64,000 nt of DNA, taken from NCBI GenBank assembly GCA_964508915.1, contig CAZDVK010000002.1, forward strand, positions 62,001 to 126,000, written 5' to 3'. Numbering within the stretch: the first letter of the stretch is position 1; each line of letters starts with the position of its first letter. Shown piece by piece: positions 42,015 to 52,900 of this stretch. The notes below the pieces were generated by a model. It saw only the letters and a program-made list of their open reading frames with translations. It had not been told where the DNA came from and did no database searches. The DNA is from CAZDVK01 sp964508915 (lineage in GTDB: Bacteria; Pseudomonadota; Alphaproteobacteria; Paracaedibacterales; CAIULA01). The position numbers and the translations under genes were made by a program.

Positions 42015-43787
42015 ATGAAACCCAATCCTGTTCGAAAGCTTTCTTTTTTAAGACTTTATTTAAAACCTTATAAATCTACCATGGCGTTAGCTTTATGTTC
42101 GTTGGTGGTGGTGTCAGCCGTTGTGCTGGGGTTTGGAAGTGGCCTGCGTGCCCTGATTGACCAGGGGTTTGATTATGAAAACCATAGCCGTCTAACGTGG
42201 GTTTTGCTGGGCTTGGGCGGCTCCATCATTTTGCTGGCGGTTGGTAGTTTTGGCCGGTCTTATTATGTTAGTTGGCTGGGTGAACGGGTGGTGTGTGACC
42301 TGCGGCAAGATATTTTTCAGCATGTTTTAAACCTAGATGTGGGGTTTTACGAACAAACCCGCGCCGGGGAACTCATTTCCCGCCTAACCAATGACACTAC
42401 CTTGATTCAAGTGGTCGTGGGAACATCAGCGGCCATTGCTGTGCGTAATTTTATGTTGCTAACAGGCGGTTTATTGATGATGGCGTTGGCATCGCCCAAA
42501 CTGACTTTATATGCACTGGGTGTGGTACCACTGGTTTTGATTCCCATTATTTTTTTAGGGCGACGTGTGCGTAGTTTTTCCCGTATTGCCCAAGATCGTA
42601 TGGCAGACCTAGGGGGGTATATTGACGAATGCGTCAATAATATTCGAACCGTCCAGGCTTTTACCCATGAAACCATCGACCGGTTTATTTTTAAAAACTA
42701 CAGTGCCAGCGCTTTTCAAACGGCCATACAGCGTAATTTTGCACGCAGCCTATTGGCAGGTTTTGTGATGGTGTTAATTTTTTCAGCCATTGCTTTTGTG
42801 TTGTGGCTGGGAATGCAAGATGTATGGAACCATGCCATGACCATGGGCGATTTATCGGCTTTTTTGTTTTATGCGGTGTTGGTTGCCAGTTCAGCTGGTT
42901 CTTTAAGTGAAATTATGGCCGACCTTCAGCGGGCAGCAGGGGCCGCAGACCGTATTTTGGCTTTGTTCCAAATTCAACATTCAAGCCTTCAGCAGGCGGA
43001 ACCCACACGGGTTTTACCGGAAACATCCCGCGGTATTTTGGCCATTCATAATGTATGTTTTGCATACCCCAGTCACCCAGAACGGTTCGTTTTAAATAAT
43101 TTTACGTTGTCGGTGGCACCGGGCGAAAATTTGGCTATTGTCGGGCCGTCGGGGGCAGGAAAAAGTACCGTTTTTTCTTTATTGCTTAGGTTTTATGACC
43201 CGCAATCTGGCAGCATTTATTTAGATGGTGTTGATATTAAAGATGTGTCTGTTCAGGCCTTGCGGCACCGTATTGGGGTGGTATCACAAGAACCAGCTTT
43301 ATTTTCAACAACCATTTATGAAAATATTCTATATGGCCGGCCCGATGCCAGTGATGATGATGTGATGCGTGCGGCCCAACAGGTTCGATTGCACGACTTT
43401 TTGCCCCACTTACCGAATGGTATTCAAACGCTGGTTGGTGTGCGAGGGGTGCGATTATCAGGCGGGCAAAAACAACGCATTGCCATCGCGCGGGCCATTT
43501 TACGAAACCCCAGTTTGTTACTGTTGGATGAAGCAACCAATTCTTTAGATGCTGAAAGTGAACACGCAGTTCAACAGGGATTACGCCATTTAATGAGTAC
43601 CCGAACCAGCATTGTCATTGCCCACCGTTTGGCAACGGTTCTTCGGGCAGACCGGATTGTTGTGCTAGACCAGGGGATGATTCAAGCTGTTGGAACCCAC
43701 GCAGAACTGATTACAACGAATGAGCTGTATCGACGGCTGGCAACCCTTCAGTTTGCCGACGCTGCCGCTTTAGGGATAGCATCATAA
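42015..43787 (+). CDS. ABC exporter, fused permease/ATPase (MsbA-like)
   Basis: 590 residues. N-terminal half with six membrane helices (about 20-310), including the coupling region GYIDECVNNIRTVQAFTHE; C-terminal ATPase with Walker A GPSGAGKST, signature LSGGQKQR and Walker B LLLLDEATNSLD. Half-transporter acting as a homodimer, probably for lipids, lipid A or a hydrophobic compound. It starts 8 bp after the terminator, so its promoter must lie inside the upstream gene or in the terminator region. Confidence 0.92.
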   Translation: MKPNPVRKLSFLRLYLKPYKSTMALALCSLVVVSAVVLGFGSGLRALIDQGFDYENHSRLTWVLLGLGGSIILLAVGSFGRSYYVSWLGERVVCDLRQDIFQHVLNLDVGFYEQTRAGELISRLTNDTTLIQVVVGTSAAIAVRNFMLLTGGLLMMALASPKLTLYALGVVPLVLIPIIFLGRRVRSFSRIAQDRMADLGGYIDECVNNIRTVQAFTHETIDRFIFKNYSASAFQTAIQRNFARSLLAGFVMVLIFSAIAFVLWLGMQDVWNHAMTMGDLSAFLFYAVLVASSAGSLSEIMADLQRAAGAADRILALFQIQHSSLQQAEPTRVLPETSRGILAIHNVCFAYPSHPERFVLNNFTLSVAPGENLAIVGPSGAGKSTVFSLLLRFYDPQSGSIYLDGVDIKDVSVQALRHRIGVVSQEPALFSTTIYENILYGRPDASDDDVMRAAQQVRLHDFLPHLPNGIQTLVGVRGVRLSGGQKQRIAIARAILRNPSLLLLDEATNSLDAESEHAVQQGLRHLMSTRTSIVIAHRLATVLRADRIVVLDQGMIQAVGTHAELITTNELYRRLATLQFADAAALGIAS

Positions 43788-43839
43788 GAAGTACGTTGGT
43801 TTAGATTTTTTTCAAGAATCTGCACGAAACAAGATATAG

Positions 43840-44197
43840 TTTTGGCCTTTTGCCTGTGTGAGGGGCCCACCTGGCCTTGCGAAACCCCCAGAAATCCAAA
43901 GCGCAGTGCCCACCCCACCGCCGCCTCGGCAATGCTTTCCCGTCTTGATTCAAAAGGCAAAAAGTCAAAAACAATTCACCTATCTTATCAAGTGATCATA
44001 TTCATCAAGTGTACACCTTGACAAACACCTGCTATAAACTTTTCTAGATGCATCTAGAAAAGGCAGAGGTCTGATGTTTTTAAAGCATCAGCATCATGGG
44101 ATTCCACCCCATGATCAAGCATTGGGCCCAACTTTGCTTGAGCCGTCTGACCAACCACAGCCAGAATACAGCCAAAAAGATTAAAACGGGGTTAAAG
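43840..44197 (+). ncRNA. 358-bp repeated element, copy 2: candidate structured RNA
   Basis: Second copy of the element at 22253. The variable hairpins are here CTTTTCTAGATG (44039-44050) with CATCTAGAAAAG (44051-44062), a perfect palindrome, and TCAAG/CTTGA (44005-44021) around loop TGTACAC. A TATAGT box directly precedes it (about 43835-43840), with TTCAAG 18 bp upstream. It lies between the ABC exporter and the acetyltransferase; the rest of the gap 43788-44295 shows nothing else. Confidence 0.6.
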
Positions 44198-44295
44198 GAG
44201 GAAAAATATAGTTGAAAACTGTACGAAAAACTTGACGTCATCTTAAAACTGGTAGACAAAAAACTTAAAGATTTATGTAAGTCCTAAAAAACAGT

Positions 44296-44958
44296 ATGCC
44301 CGCACAATTTCCAAATCCCTCCATTAAAAATCCTATATATATTAAGGAAACGGGAACATATTACCCCCATACGGTTTTTTTAAAAAATGTAATTAATCAT
44401 CCCCGTATGGAAGTGGGTGATTATAGCTATTATAACGATTTTACGAATCCAGCTGATTACGCAACAAAACTTGCGCCTTATTTATTCCCTTTTTCAAAAG
44501 AAAAATTAATTATTGGCAAATTTGTTCAAATTGCCCACGGGGTTCAGTTTATTACCAGCAGTGCTAACCACCAAATGCACGGGGTTTCAACATATCCATT
44601 TTTAACGATGTTGAGCCGTTTTGATGAGGCTATGAATATTTCAAAAAATAAAGGTGATACGGTTATTGGCCATGATGTGTGGATTGGTCATGAAGCGGTT
44701 ATTATGCCAGGTATTACGGTTGGGCCGGGGGCCGTTATTGGCGCGAAATCTGTTGTAACGAAAAATGTTCCAGCTTATGCAATTGTTGGGGGTAATCCGG
44801 CACGTATCATTAAGATGCGTTTTTCAGATGACGAAATTGCCGATTTATTGGACCTTTCTTGGTGGAATTTTGATATTTCCGTTATCGAAAAAAATATTGA
44901 TGTGCTTCTTCATGGAAAACCGTCAGATTTAAAAAAATGTTTTGCCGAAAATAAGTAA
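44296..44958 (+). CDS. CatB/Vat-type hexapeptide O-acetyltransferase
   Basis: 220 residues. Left-handed beta-helix: LIIGKFVQIAHGVQFITS, then VIGHDVWIGHEAVIMPGI and TVGPGAVIGAKSVVT. The catalytic His of the xenobiotic acetyltransferase group is in SSANHQMHGVSTYPF. Members acetylate chloramphenicol or streptogramin A, but many act on sugars; resistance cannot be claimed. Ends with the usual helical tail. Confidence 0.88.
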   Translation: MPAQFPNPSIKNPIYIKETGTYYPHTVFLKNVINHPRMEVGDYSYYNDFTNPADYATKLAPYLFPFSKEKLIIGKFVQIAHGVQFITSSANHQMHGVSTYPFLTMLSRFDEAMNISKNKGDTVIGHDVWIGHEAVIMPGITVGPGAVIGAKSVVTKNVPAYAIVGGNPARIIKMRFSDDEIADLLDLSWWNFDISVIEKNIDVLLHGKPSDLKKCFAENK

Positions 44959-44969
44959 AAAAGGTGGCG

Positions 44970-45010
44970 GTGGATATGTGCAGAAAGGTGATGCTGTTAC
45001 ACATATCCAC
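44970..45010. terminator. Hairpin between convergent genes
   Basis: GTGGATATGTG pairs perfectly with CACATATCCAC (11 bp, 19-nt loop). On the minus strand a T-run follows 7 nt after the stem. It may terminate the gene at 45055 and block read-through from both sides. Confidence 0.45.
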
Positions 45011-45054
45011 TGAATTAGCCATAAACCTAATAAATAATAGGTTGTCGTTAAATT

Positions 45055-45660
45055 TTAATAACTAGATTCGGTGCAGGTAAACATACTCCACCCCTCATTT
45101 GATGGGTCGCAGTTCCATGTGCCGCCATCCATCGTTAAGGTCCAATAGTTAGTCATTGCATCAATGGGGGCTCCTCCCGTAAACATAGCGCAGGCTTTGT
45201 TCGGTAGATGTGTTGATGGATGCCAACCAAACCAACCGGCATATTGGCGAAGACCTCCTGAATCTGTCGGTGACCAAAGGGATAAAAACTTTTGTAGGTA
45301 GGGTGCAGTCCCATTTAAAAATCTTTGGCAAAGCTCTGGCTCATCCGGGAATCCCTCTGGTTCATGGGGTGTTGCTAATTTTACAATCCCCCAAATTACA
45401 ACAGCCGTGGCCGTAGCACCTAGGGCAAGTGCGGCTATATTTGCGGGCCTTTTATACCAAGGTTTTTTAACCGTTGGAACAACAACCTCTAATGACTCTG
45501 GGCCTGCTACTGAACCATCAGGCGTATTATAACGGACGAAACTATGTTGAGGTGAACCTTTTCCGATTTCTGGGTCTCCCCCCTCAGCATCCATTGAAAA
45601 AGATGGATAAACGGTTGCAAAAAAACTTACAAGAATGGCACCTAAAGCTTTCGAATACAT
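45055..45660 (-). CDS. Exported/membrane protein of unknown function
   Basis: 201 residues. A signal peptide (MYSKALGAILVSFFATVYPSFS) is followed by about 50 polar residues, a transmembrane helix (about 74-91, IAALALGATATAVVIWGI) and a Trp/Cys/Pro-rich C-terminal domain of 110 residues (YWTLTMDGGTWNCDPSNEGW). Three Cys residues in this domain could form disulphides in the periplasm. I do not recognise the family. Confidence 0.65.
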   Translation of the reverse strand: MYSKALGAILVSFFATVYPSFSMDAEGGDPEIGKGSPQHSFVRYNTPDGSVAGPESLEVVVPTVKKPWYKRPANIAALALGATATAVVIWGIVKLATPHEPEGFPDEPELCQRFLNGTAPYLQKFLSLWSPTDSGGLRQYAGWFGWHPSTHLPNKACAMFTGGAPIDAMTNYWTLTMDGGTWNCDPSNEGWSMFTCTESSY

Positions 45661-45755
45661 GATTTTTCCCTTCAGTTTTTGGGGGCATAATTGCCCTCCG
45701 ACCCCATTATGAATGGTGAGGGTTAAGGAAGGGTAAACTGTATGGAAGGGGTTGT

Positions 45756-47213
45756 TTAGCGAAATGGTGGTTCGTCAAAACCACGCAGTTTGCGGGAATG
45801 AAGCTTGGAAAAACCACCTTCGCGCAAAAGTCTAACAGCCTCAAGTCCTACTTGAAGATGCTGATGAACACGTTGCCTGTAAAAAGCATTGGCCATTCCT
45901 TGAAGCTTGATTTCACCATGAATAGGTTTATCTGAAACGCATAATAAGATCCCGTAAGGTACCCGAAAACGAAAGCCATTGGCCGCAACAGTGGCTGATT
46001 CCATATCCACGGCAATGGCGCGACTTTGTTTGAATTTTTGGTAAAGCTCTCGTGAACGTAGTTCCCAATTTCGGTTATCTGTTGTAATCAATGTACCGGT
46101 TCGAAACCGTGCTTTGAAATCTTTTCCGCCGTCATCTGTTACGTTGCGCACAGCTTCTTCTAGTGCCACTTGAACCTCTGCCAATGCGGGTATAGGGATC
46201 CAAATGGGCAGGTCCTGATCCAGAACATGGTCATCGCGTACATAAGCGTGGGCTAAAACATAATCGCCCAGTATTTGGGTTGACCTTAAGCCTGCGCAGT
46301 GGCCAAGCATAAGCCAACAGTCGGGCCTTAGAACGGCTAAATGATCTGTAATGGTTTTTGCGTTACTGGGGCCCACACCGATATTAATAAACGTAATGCC
46401 TTTTTTGTCTTTTCGTTTTAGATGGTAAGCTGGCATTTGGGGAAGATTTTGACTCAGTTCATCCTTATTCACAAGAATGCCATTTTTGTTGGCAATAACT
46501 TTGTTTTGGGGGCCTATAATCTCCGTGTAATCATCATCTTTTTGAATAAGTTCTGCACTATAGTCAATGAATTCTTGAATGTATCGTTGATAGTTAGTTA
46601 GTAAAATAAAACTTTGGAAATGGTTGTTGGCTGTTCCGGTGTAATGCTGCAAGCGATGAAGTGAAAAATCAACCCGTTCGCCTGAAAATAACGTTAATGG
46701 TTTGAAAGAAGGCGGGCAGGGAGGGGGATCACTATTGGGAACGGCATCGTCAATGCGGCTAAGATTAGGAAGAACAAACCCTGACTGTAGATGGGAAATT
46801 TGTTCAGATGTTAATGGCATAGACGTATGGTCAACCACAAAAGGCATGGGAATGGGGGCTTCGCTGAGGCCTACCATGACTTCAATGTTATGTCGTTCAA
46901 TCAACAGGGATATTTGTTCAAAATAATAATCATGAAATATCGTCGGGCGCGTTAATGTGGCCCCATAAACCCCTTCTTCGTGAAAAACACCGTAACTAGG
47001 GGATGCATTCTGACTGATGTGTTTTTTTTCAACAGTAAAACCAACGAATGGGTAGTTTGCGTTTGAAACATCAACTTCCTCATGGGTGCCATCTAACAGT
47101 TGTTGAAAGGCCTTTTCAATGATTTGACAGCTTTCATTATATAAATCATGAATGTATGCCAATGCTTCTGACGCGTTTGAAAAGTATCGTTGTTTGGTGG
47201 CTGGAAAATTCAT
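45756..47213 (-). CDS. amn: AMP nucleosidase
   Basis: 485 residues. Splits AMP to adenine and ribose 5-phosphate. The N-terminal domain is of the Amn type and the C-terminal part is a nucleoside-phosphorylase-like fold: TFINIGVGPSNAKTITDHLAVLRP, LMLGHCAGLRSTQILGDYVLAHAY, AIAVDMESATVAANGFRFRVPYG and LCVSDKPIHGEIKL. It is common in alphaproteobacterial and gammaproteobacterial genomes. It stands alone between exported-protein genes. Confidence 0.95.
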   Translation of the reverse strand: MNFPATKQRYFSNASEALAYIHDLYNESCQIIEKAFQQLLDGTHEEVDVSNANYPFVGFTVEKKHISQNASPSYGVFHEEGVYGATLTRPTIFHDYYFEQISLLIERHNIEVMVGLSEAPIPMPFVVDHTSMPLTSEQISHLQSGFVLPNLSRIDDAVPNSDPPPCPPSFKPLTLFSGERVDFSLHRLQHYTGTANNHFQSFILLTNYQRYIQEFIDYSAELIQKDDDYTEIIGPQNKVIANKNGILVNKDELSQNLPQMPAYHLKRKDKKGITFINIGVGPSNAKTITDHLAVLRPDCWLMLGHCAGLRSTQILGDYVLAHAYVRDDHVLDQDLPIWIPIPALAEVQVALEEAVRNVTDDGGKDFKARFRTGTLITTDNRNWELRSRELYQKFKQSRAIAVDMESATVAANGFRFRVPYGILLCVSDKPIHGEIKLQGMANAFYRQRVHQHLQVGLEAVRLLREGGFSKLHSRKLRGFDEPPFR

Positions 47214-47284
47214 AGGCGCCCATTATATATTGAGTTTTAAAAAGTATACCGGAAGATGACGTTTCACACAAATTTCAGTGGATT

Positions 47285-48205
47285 TTAAGAATGTTGTGCC
47301 TCTGGTGTATGGTGAAGAACGTAATTTTTCAATTCTTCAAGTACACTTCGGTTATGAAAGGTAAACCATTGTCTCAAAAGACTTCTTTGCATTTTAATGT
47401 AGTCTATATCATCTTCGTTAACTTCATCCCATTCCTCATCCCACTCTTCTGCGTCTTGATCTGGTAATGGGCTTGTATCAGCACCTTCACCCTCATCTTC
47501 ATCTGATTGTGGATTTTCAAAAGGTGGAACCTCTGCATTCTCATCAGGTTCCTGCCCGAGCACGGAAATGTCGACTCCATTATCCCTTAAGGTTTTTAAT
47601 GACAGTTCATTTGTGACAACCTCTGAAAAAGACTCAAGCAAAGATTTCGAAAAGGTTACTTCTGTTAGATCATGATCCAGAAAAGCAGCAACAGCAGCTG
47701 TTGCTGTAGATGGTCTTTGAAGTTGGTAAATTCTGTGAATTATGATGTCAATTTCATCTACTAGGAAGATGTAGAACTGATTCCATAAATATCCATCGAT
47801 TTCTATATCTTCAACTGTATCTGTTAAGTTTTTTATTGTTGCATTAAGAAGGGGGCTTGCATTTTCTTTGAATTGAGTCAAAACACTAGTTTTTAACGAT
47901 TTTGTATTAGGAATAAGCATTAATGGTTCTGATACAACCATGCTATCTTGGCGGGAAAGAAAATGAGCTTTCGTTTGTTCAAACACGACTTCGTGAATGA
48001 TTGGCCAAAGGGATGCTTGAAAACCTTCTGGCCACTGCTTTGGTGGACATGCCATAAACTGGCTGTGGTTAAATGATGCGCGTTCATTAACGGCTTCCTC
48101 AATAATGCCGGCAATTCCTGGACCAACTGCGGGTGGTTCCATAGAAAAACAGGTCTTTGACAATAAAAAAGCACAAATAAGAATGCTTCGTAATGTGTAA
48201 TTCAT
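47285..48205 (-). CDS. Exported protein of unknown function
   Basis: 306 residues from the ATG at 48205 (AAAAGG upstream; a TTG at 48223 is an alternative). Signal peptide MNYTLRSILICAFLLSKTCFS. Residues about 25-210 are helical; a strongly acidic stretch (DEDEGEGADTSPLPDQDAEE, then WDEEWDEVNEDD) precedes a helical end. No known domain. It is divergent from the 48424 gene across 218 bp of very AT-rich DNA. Confidence 0.65.
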   Translation of the reverse strand: MNYTLRSILICAFLLSKTCFSMEPPAVGPGIAGIIEEAVNERASFNHSQFMACPPKQWPEGFQASLWPIIHEVVFEQTKAHFLSRQDSMVVSEPLMLIPNTKSLKTSVLTQFKENASPLLNATIKNLTDTVEDIEIDGYLWNQFYIFLVDEIDIIIHRIYQLQRPSTATAAVAAFLDHDLTEVTFSKSLLESFSEVVTNELSLKTLRDNGVDISVLGQEPDENAEVPPFENPQSDEDEGEGADTSPLPDQDAEEWDEEWDEVNEDDIDYIKMQRSLLRQWFTFHNRSVLEELKNYVLHHTPEAQHS

Positions 48206-48423
48206 GGCTTTATACCTTTTCAAAAAACAAAGTTTGGACAGAATTTATGTTTTGTTACAAAAAATCCTATTCAAATCTTCACATGCATTTTGGGGGAATA
48301 AAAATATTTTTTGTAAAATTCTATAAAAAAAAGAATTTAATTTATAATTTTTTTAAAAAAAGTTGCAATTTGTTGAATAATCAGGCAAATTTCCAATCAA
48401 AAAAATAATATATTTGTATCAAA

Positions 48424-49938
48424 ATGAAAAATAATAAAGTTGAAATTAGTTCTTTTCGTTTATTTCATACAGCCGCTTTGGCTGTTCTTTTTATGGAAAA
48501 TTATGTGGGTTGTTCGTTTGCTGCTGAAGATGAGGATAGTAGTTTTGCTGGTCTATATCATCAATTTGGCGGGCGGCAAGTTCTTTCTGAAGCAGACAGT
48601 TTAGACCTTTCCAGAGCACCCCATATGCAAGCTCTTTTAGAACAGTTTCGTCAGTGCGCCCGTGCTGAAGAAGAAAAAGCTATTAAAAGTTCCCCCTTGT
48701 ATCAGGAAATTCAAAAATTCAAAGCTGAACAAGCACATTTTCCAGGGACAACGGATGACTTTTTAAATTACCTTGCAGATCCGCGTCTGCCAAAACCAGT
48801 TACCTGTGGAATTGATCAATATGTTGTTTTGGGGTACTTAGTTGCGAGAGACATGACAGCAACTTATCCGGCAATTTATGCCAAGCTTTTGGTTCCAGAT
48901 TTTTCTGGGTTACCTGCTGTAGCACCTATGCCAGCACCTAAAGCTGTTGTCAAAAAGGAGGGGCTAAAAAAGCTAAAACGTGAAGCGGGTGAAGCTGAAT
49001 CAAAGGTTAAGCCTGAGGCTGTTGTATCTAAAGGGCCAGTACTTGTCGGAGGTGACGTCCAACCGTACGAAGAAGAGATAGACAGCTTCTGGAAGTATTA
49101 TTGCGGACACTTACTTGAAAAAACCCCACATGTTTCTCATCCAACAGATACTTACAGAACTTTACTGAGGGCAATTTGTAAGAATACTTATATGTCTCTC
49201 AAAAAATCAGAATATCAAACCATTTTCCCTATAGCTTGTAGATACCTGTTTGAAGATGGGAATGATCTTGAATATCCAACGCTTTACAATAGTGTTTATG
49301 AAAAGTACCAAGATGTTGCAGATCACCTTAGGGTAGATGAAAGAATTGAAGATTTTTTTCCGGGTCAATACGCTGAGGTGCCGGCAGTTACTAAAAAACG
49401 TGCTAGGGGACGGGCTTCGGTTGTTGAGGATCCTGCCGTTGATGTTCCTGCCCTTCCAGATGTTGAGCAGTTTATTAGTGCTTTTGCTGTAGGTTCTAGA
49501 GCAGGCAGTGGAACCTTAGGAGCCGTTTGTCGTGCCATTCAGTCCGGTTCTTATCGAGGTGACATTGTCGGGCCTACAGGTGCCTATAGGAATATGAATA
49601 GCTTATACAAGGCCTACAAAGAAATTGTTCTAAAATTAAAAAATTCCCCTGGAATGTATCTAGAGTTTTCAGAAAAAGTGTTGGCACCTGACGTGTGTGC
49701 CTATTTTGAGGGGTTAAATCCTAAAAGAAAGAAACAGAGAAAAAAGCATGTTGGGGGCGGTATGGTCAATGCATTTGTCGATGTCTTTAATAATGATGCT
49801 CCTTTAGTTGTGGGCGGGCTTGTCGCGCCAGAGGTAGAAGGGGAAGACGGTGCAGATGCAGGAGGCGCACTAGAATTTTCACATGAAGGTGATGATTTTG
49901 GTCTTTCTTTATCTGATGCAGAGGATGATGATGAGTGA
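48424..49938 (+). CDS. Exported protein with nuclear-localisation-like basic clusters
   Basis: 504 residues. Signal peptide ending around residue 33 (GCSFAA cut before EDEDS). The rest is helical, with two or three related helical units (for example near 220-300 and 345-430) joined by linkers that hold basic clusters: KKEGLKKLKRE near 178-188, KKRARGR at 324-330 and PKRKKQRKK at 433-441. The last resembles the SV40-type nuclear import signal. The end is acidic (DDFGLSLSDAEDDDE). Function unknown; export plus such clusters suggests a host-nucleus-targeted protein, but basic clusters also bind nucleic acid. Confidence 0.65.
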   Translation: MKNNKVEISSFRLFHTAALAVLFMENYVGCSFAAEDEDSSFAGLYHQFGGRQVLSEADSLDLSRAPHMQALLEQFRQCARAEEEKAIKSSPLYQEIQKFKAEQAHFPGTTDDFLNYLADPRLPKPVTCGIDQYVVLGYLVARDMTATYPAIYAKLLVPDFSGLPAVAPMPAPKAVVKKEGLKKLKREAGEAESKVKPEAVVSKGPVLVGGDVQPYEEEIDSFWKYYCGHLLEKTPHVSHPTDTYRTLLRAICKNTYMSLKKSEYQTIFPIACRYLFEDGNDLEYPTLYNSVYEKYQDVADHLRVDERIEDFFPGQYAEVPAVTKKRARGRASVVEDPAVDVPALPDVEQFISAFAVGSRAGSGTLGAVCRAIQSGSYRGDIVGPTGAYRNMNSLYKAYKEIVLKLKNSPGMYLEFSEKVLAPDVCAYFEGLNPKRKKQRKKHVGGGMVNAFVDVFNNDAPLVVGGLVAPEVEGEDGADAGGALEFSHEGDDFGLSLSDAEDDDE

Positions 49939-49961
49939 TTCAGAAGTCTAAGCGAAGTTTC

Positions 49962-52900
49962 TTAATTTCGAATTCCACGAATACTTAGCAAGTCAGCCCT
50001 GTTTTGGTTTTTTATGTTGTATAAACCCGGCAGTGTAATTTTGATAGATGCTTTTTCACTTTGAAAAATAAGGTGAACAGGAGTTTTGCCAGAAGGTATT
50101 TTTTGAATGCATGATTGCAGGGCTTGAATATCAACATGGTCTTCTATATAGAAAGAAACCCCAGCTTCTTTTAATTTATCATCCAAAGGGGTTAAGGCCT
50201 GAGCCGTGAGTCGGTAGCCATCGCCGTCAGGGCGGTACGTGGCTGTTAGGTGCATAGCTGACCCTGGCGTTAGGTGGCTTCTGGCCTGTTCATAAGCTTC
50301 GCTAAAAAAGGCTACCTCATACACACCAAAAGTATCTGAAAACGTGACGAATGCGAATTTTTGCCCAGCTTTGGATGTGCGTTCTTGTTTACTAAGAATA
50401 ATACCTGTCATTTGGATGCTTTGTGGCATGCTACCCAGTTGGGGTAGGTCGATACTGGTGGTAAGTCCCATATTTTTAAGGCTATCACCATACATATCAA
50501 GCGGGTGGGCACTTAAATAAAAACCCAGGGCATCAAATTCTTTTTGTAGCTTGTCTAGTAAATTCCAATTATTTCCCTTGGGTAACGCCACTTTTCGTTG
50601 AGCACTGGCTGCAGCCCCAAACAAACTGCTTTGTTTGCTGTTTTTTTCGCTTCGGGCTAAGGTTGCTTCGGCTAAAATGGCATCTAACCCCCCATACAGC
50701 TGATCACGAGGGGTGCCTAAACAATCGAGTGCACCTGCCGCAATCAGGTTTTCTAATTGCCGCTTATTAAGTGTTGATATATCCAACCGGGTGGCAAAAT
50801 CATGAATATCTTTGTAAGGGCCATTTTTTTGACGTTCAATAGCAATACTGTCAGTTGCCTGGGTTCCCACATTCTTAATGGCTGCCAACCCGTACCTGAC
50901 ACCTTCATTTTCAACAGCAAATTCAGTAAAAGAATGGTTCACATCCGGGGGGAGTAGGGGAATTTTTGACTTTTCGAGGTCTTGGCGATAAACATTCAGT
51001 TTATCTGTATTATGCATATCATACGTCATGGTTGCTGCGAAAAATTCCAAAGGATGATTCGCCTTTAGATACGCTGTTTGGTAAGAAAGCAACGCATACG
51101 GGGCCGAGTGAGATTTGTTAAAACCATAGCCCGCGAATTTTGCCATTTGGTCGAAAATTTGACTGGCAATTTGTTCTGAAATACCGTTTTTAACGGCACC
51201 CTCAACAAACAAAGCACGTTGAGCATCCATTTCTGACTTAATTTTTTTACCCATAGCGCGACGCAACAGGTCTGCAGCGCCCAGGGTGTATCCCCCTAAT
51301 TCTTGGGCAATTTTCATAACCTGTTCTTGGTACACCATCACGCCATAAGTGGGTTCCAAAATAGGTTTCAGCTTTTCATGTAAATAACTAACTGCTTCTT
51401 CACCATGTTTGCATGCCAAATACCTTGGAATGTCATCCATCGGGCCAGGGCGGAACAAGGCCACTAACACAATTAAATCTTCAAAACGATCAGGTTGCAG
51501 TTTCCGCAGTACATCCCGCATGCCACCACTTTCAATTTGGAAAATGCCCAGCACATCGACACGACATAGTAATTCAAAAGTTTTGGGGTCATCTAAGGGA
51601 ATTGAATCAATATGAAAAGGGGTACCTTTTTTACGAATTAACTGACAGCACTTTTCAATAACCGTTAGGGTTTTAAGGCCTAAAAAGTCAAATTTCAATA
51701 ACCCAGCTGTTTCCACATATTTCATATTAAACTGGGTAGCTGGCAGATGAGAGCGCTCATCTTTATAAAGTGGAACCAGTTCATCTAAAGGTCTATCGCC
51801 AATGACAACACCGGCTGCATGCGTAGACGCGTGGCGATAAAGGCCCTCTAGCTGAATGCCAATATCCATTAAACGTTGCACGGTTTCATCTTCGTCACGG
51901 GCTTGTTGAAGCAAGGGTTCCCCCTTGATGGCTTCCTCTAAAGTAACGGGGTTGGCTGGGTTGTTGGGGACAAGCTTGCAAATTTTATCGACCTGACCGT
52001 ATGGCATTTGAAGTACACGCCCCACATCACGCAGAACAGCACGGGCTTGAAGTTTACCAAAGGTGATAATGTGGGCTACGCGATCTGCACCGTATTTTTG
52101 ACAAACATATTGAATCACTTCATCGCGACGATCCTGGCAGAAGTCTACGTCAAAGTCAGGCATGGAAACACGCTCAGGGTTTAAAAACCGTTCAAACAAC
52201 AGACCAAAACGAATTGGGTCCATGTTCGTAATGGTTAAAACCCAGGCAACTAATGAACCAGCCCCGGACCCACGGCCAGGCCCTACAGGAATCCCCTGGC
52301 TTTTTGCCCATTTAATAAAGTCTGATACAATCAGGAAATACCCCGGAAACCCCATGGTTTCAATAATTTCTAGTTCATAAGCTAAGCGTTCTTGGTATTG
52401 CTTTTGAATCTGTGGGTGTGCGGTTGCATCATGGAGGGGGAAAACCTCTTCTTGCAGGCGCTTTTTTAAACCTTCGGACGCATTTTCACGCAGTTCGTCG
52501 ACTTCGGATTTTCCATCCGGTAGGGGGAATTTGGGTAAAATAGGTTTGTGGGGAGTAGGCATAAAATGACAACGTTGCGCGATTAAGCTTGTGTTTTCAA
52601 TGGCTTCTGGCAGATCAGAAAACAACTTCATCATTTCTTCAGATGACTTGAAGGAATGGTTTGGTGTTAAGCGCCGTCTGTTTTCTTCGGAAATGTAAGC
52701 GCCTTCTGCAATACACAACAACGCGTCGTGGGCTTCATAGAAATTTGGTTTATCAAAAAAAACGTCATTTGTTGCAACAATAGGTATATGGTGTCGGTGT
52801 GCCAATTCTAGAAATTTTGGTTCCAACCGTTTTTGTTCAGCTAGACCATGACGCTGTAGTTCAATATAAAAAGAGTCAGGAAAAGCTTGCTTTAAGCGGT

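Noticed and set aside
43748..43960. 70-residue frame over the end of the ABC exporter and copy 2
   Set aside because: It lies antisense to the exporter end and uses a different frame from the one in copy 1.
44296..44958. Antibiotic resistance gene
   Set aside because: The hexapeptide acetyltransferase fold is shared with many sugar acetyltransferases and nothing in context indicates resistance.
44970..45010. Attachment site or small mobile element
   Set aside because: It is a single hairpin between convergent genes, better read as a terminator.
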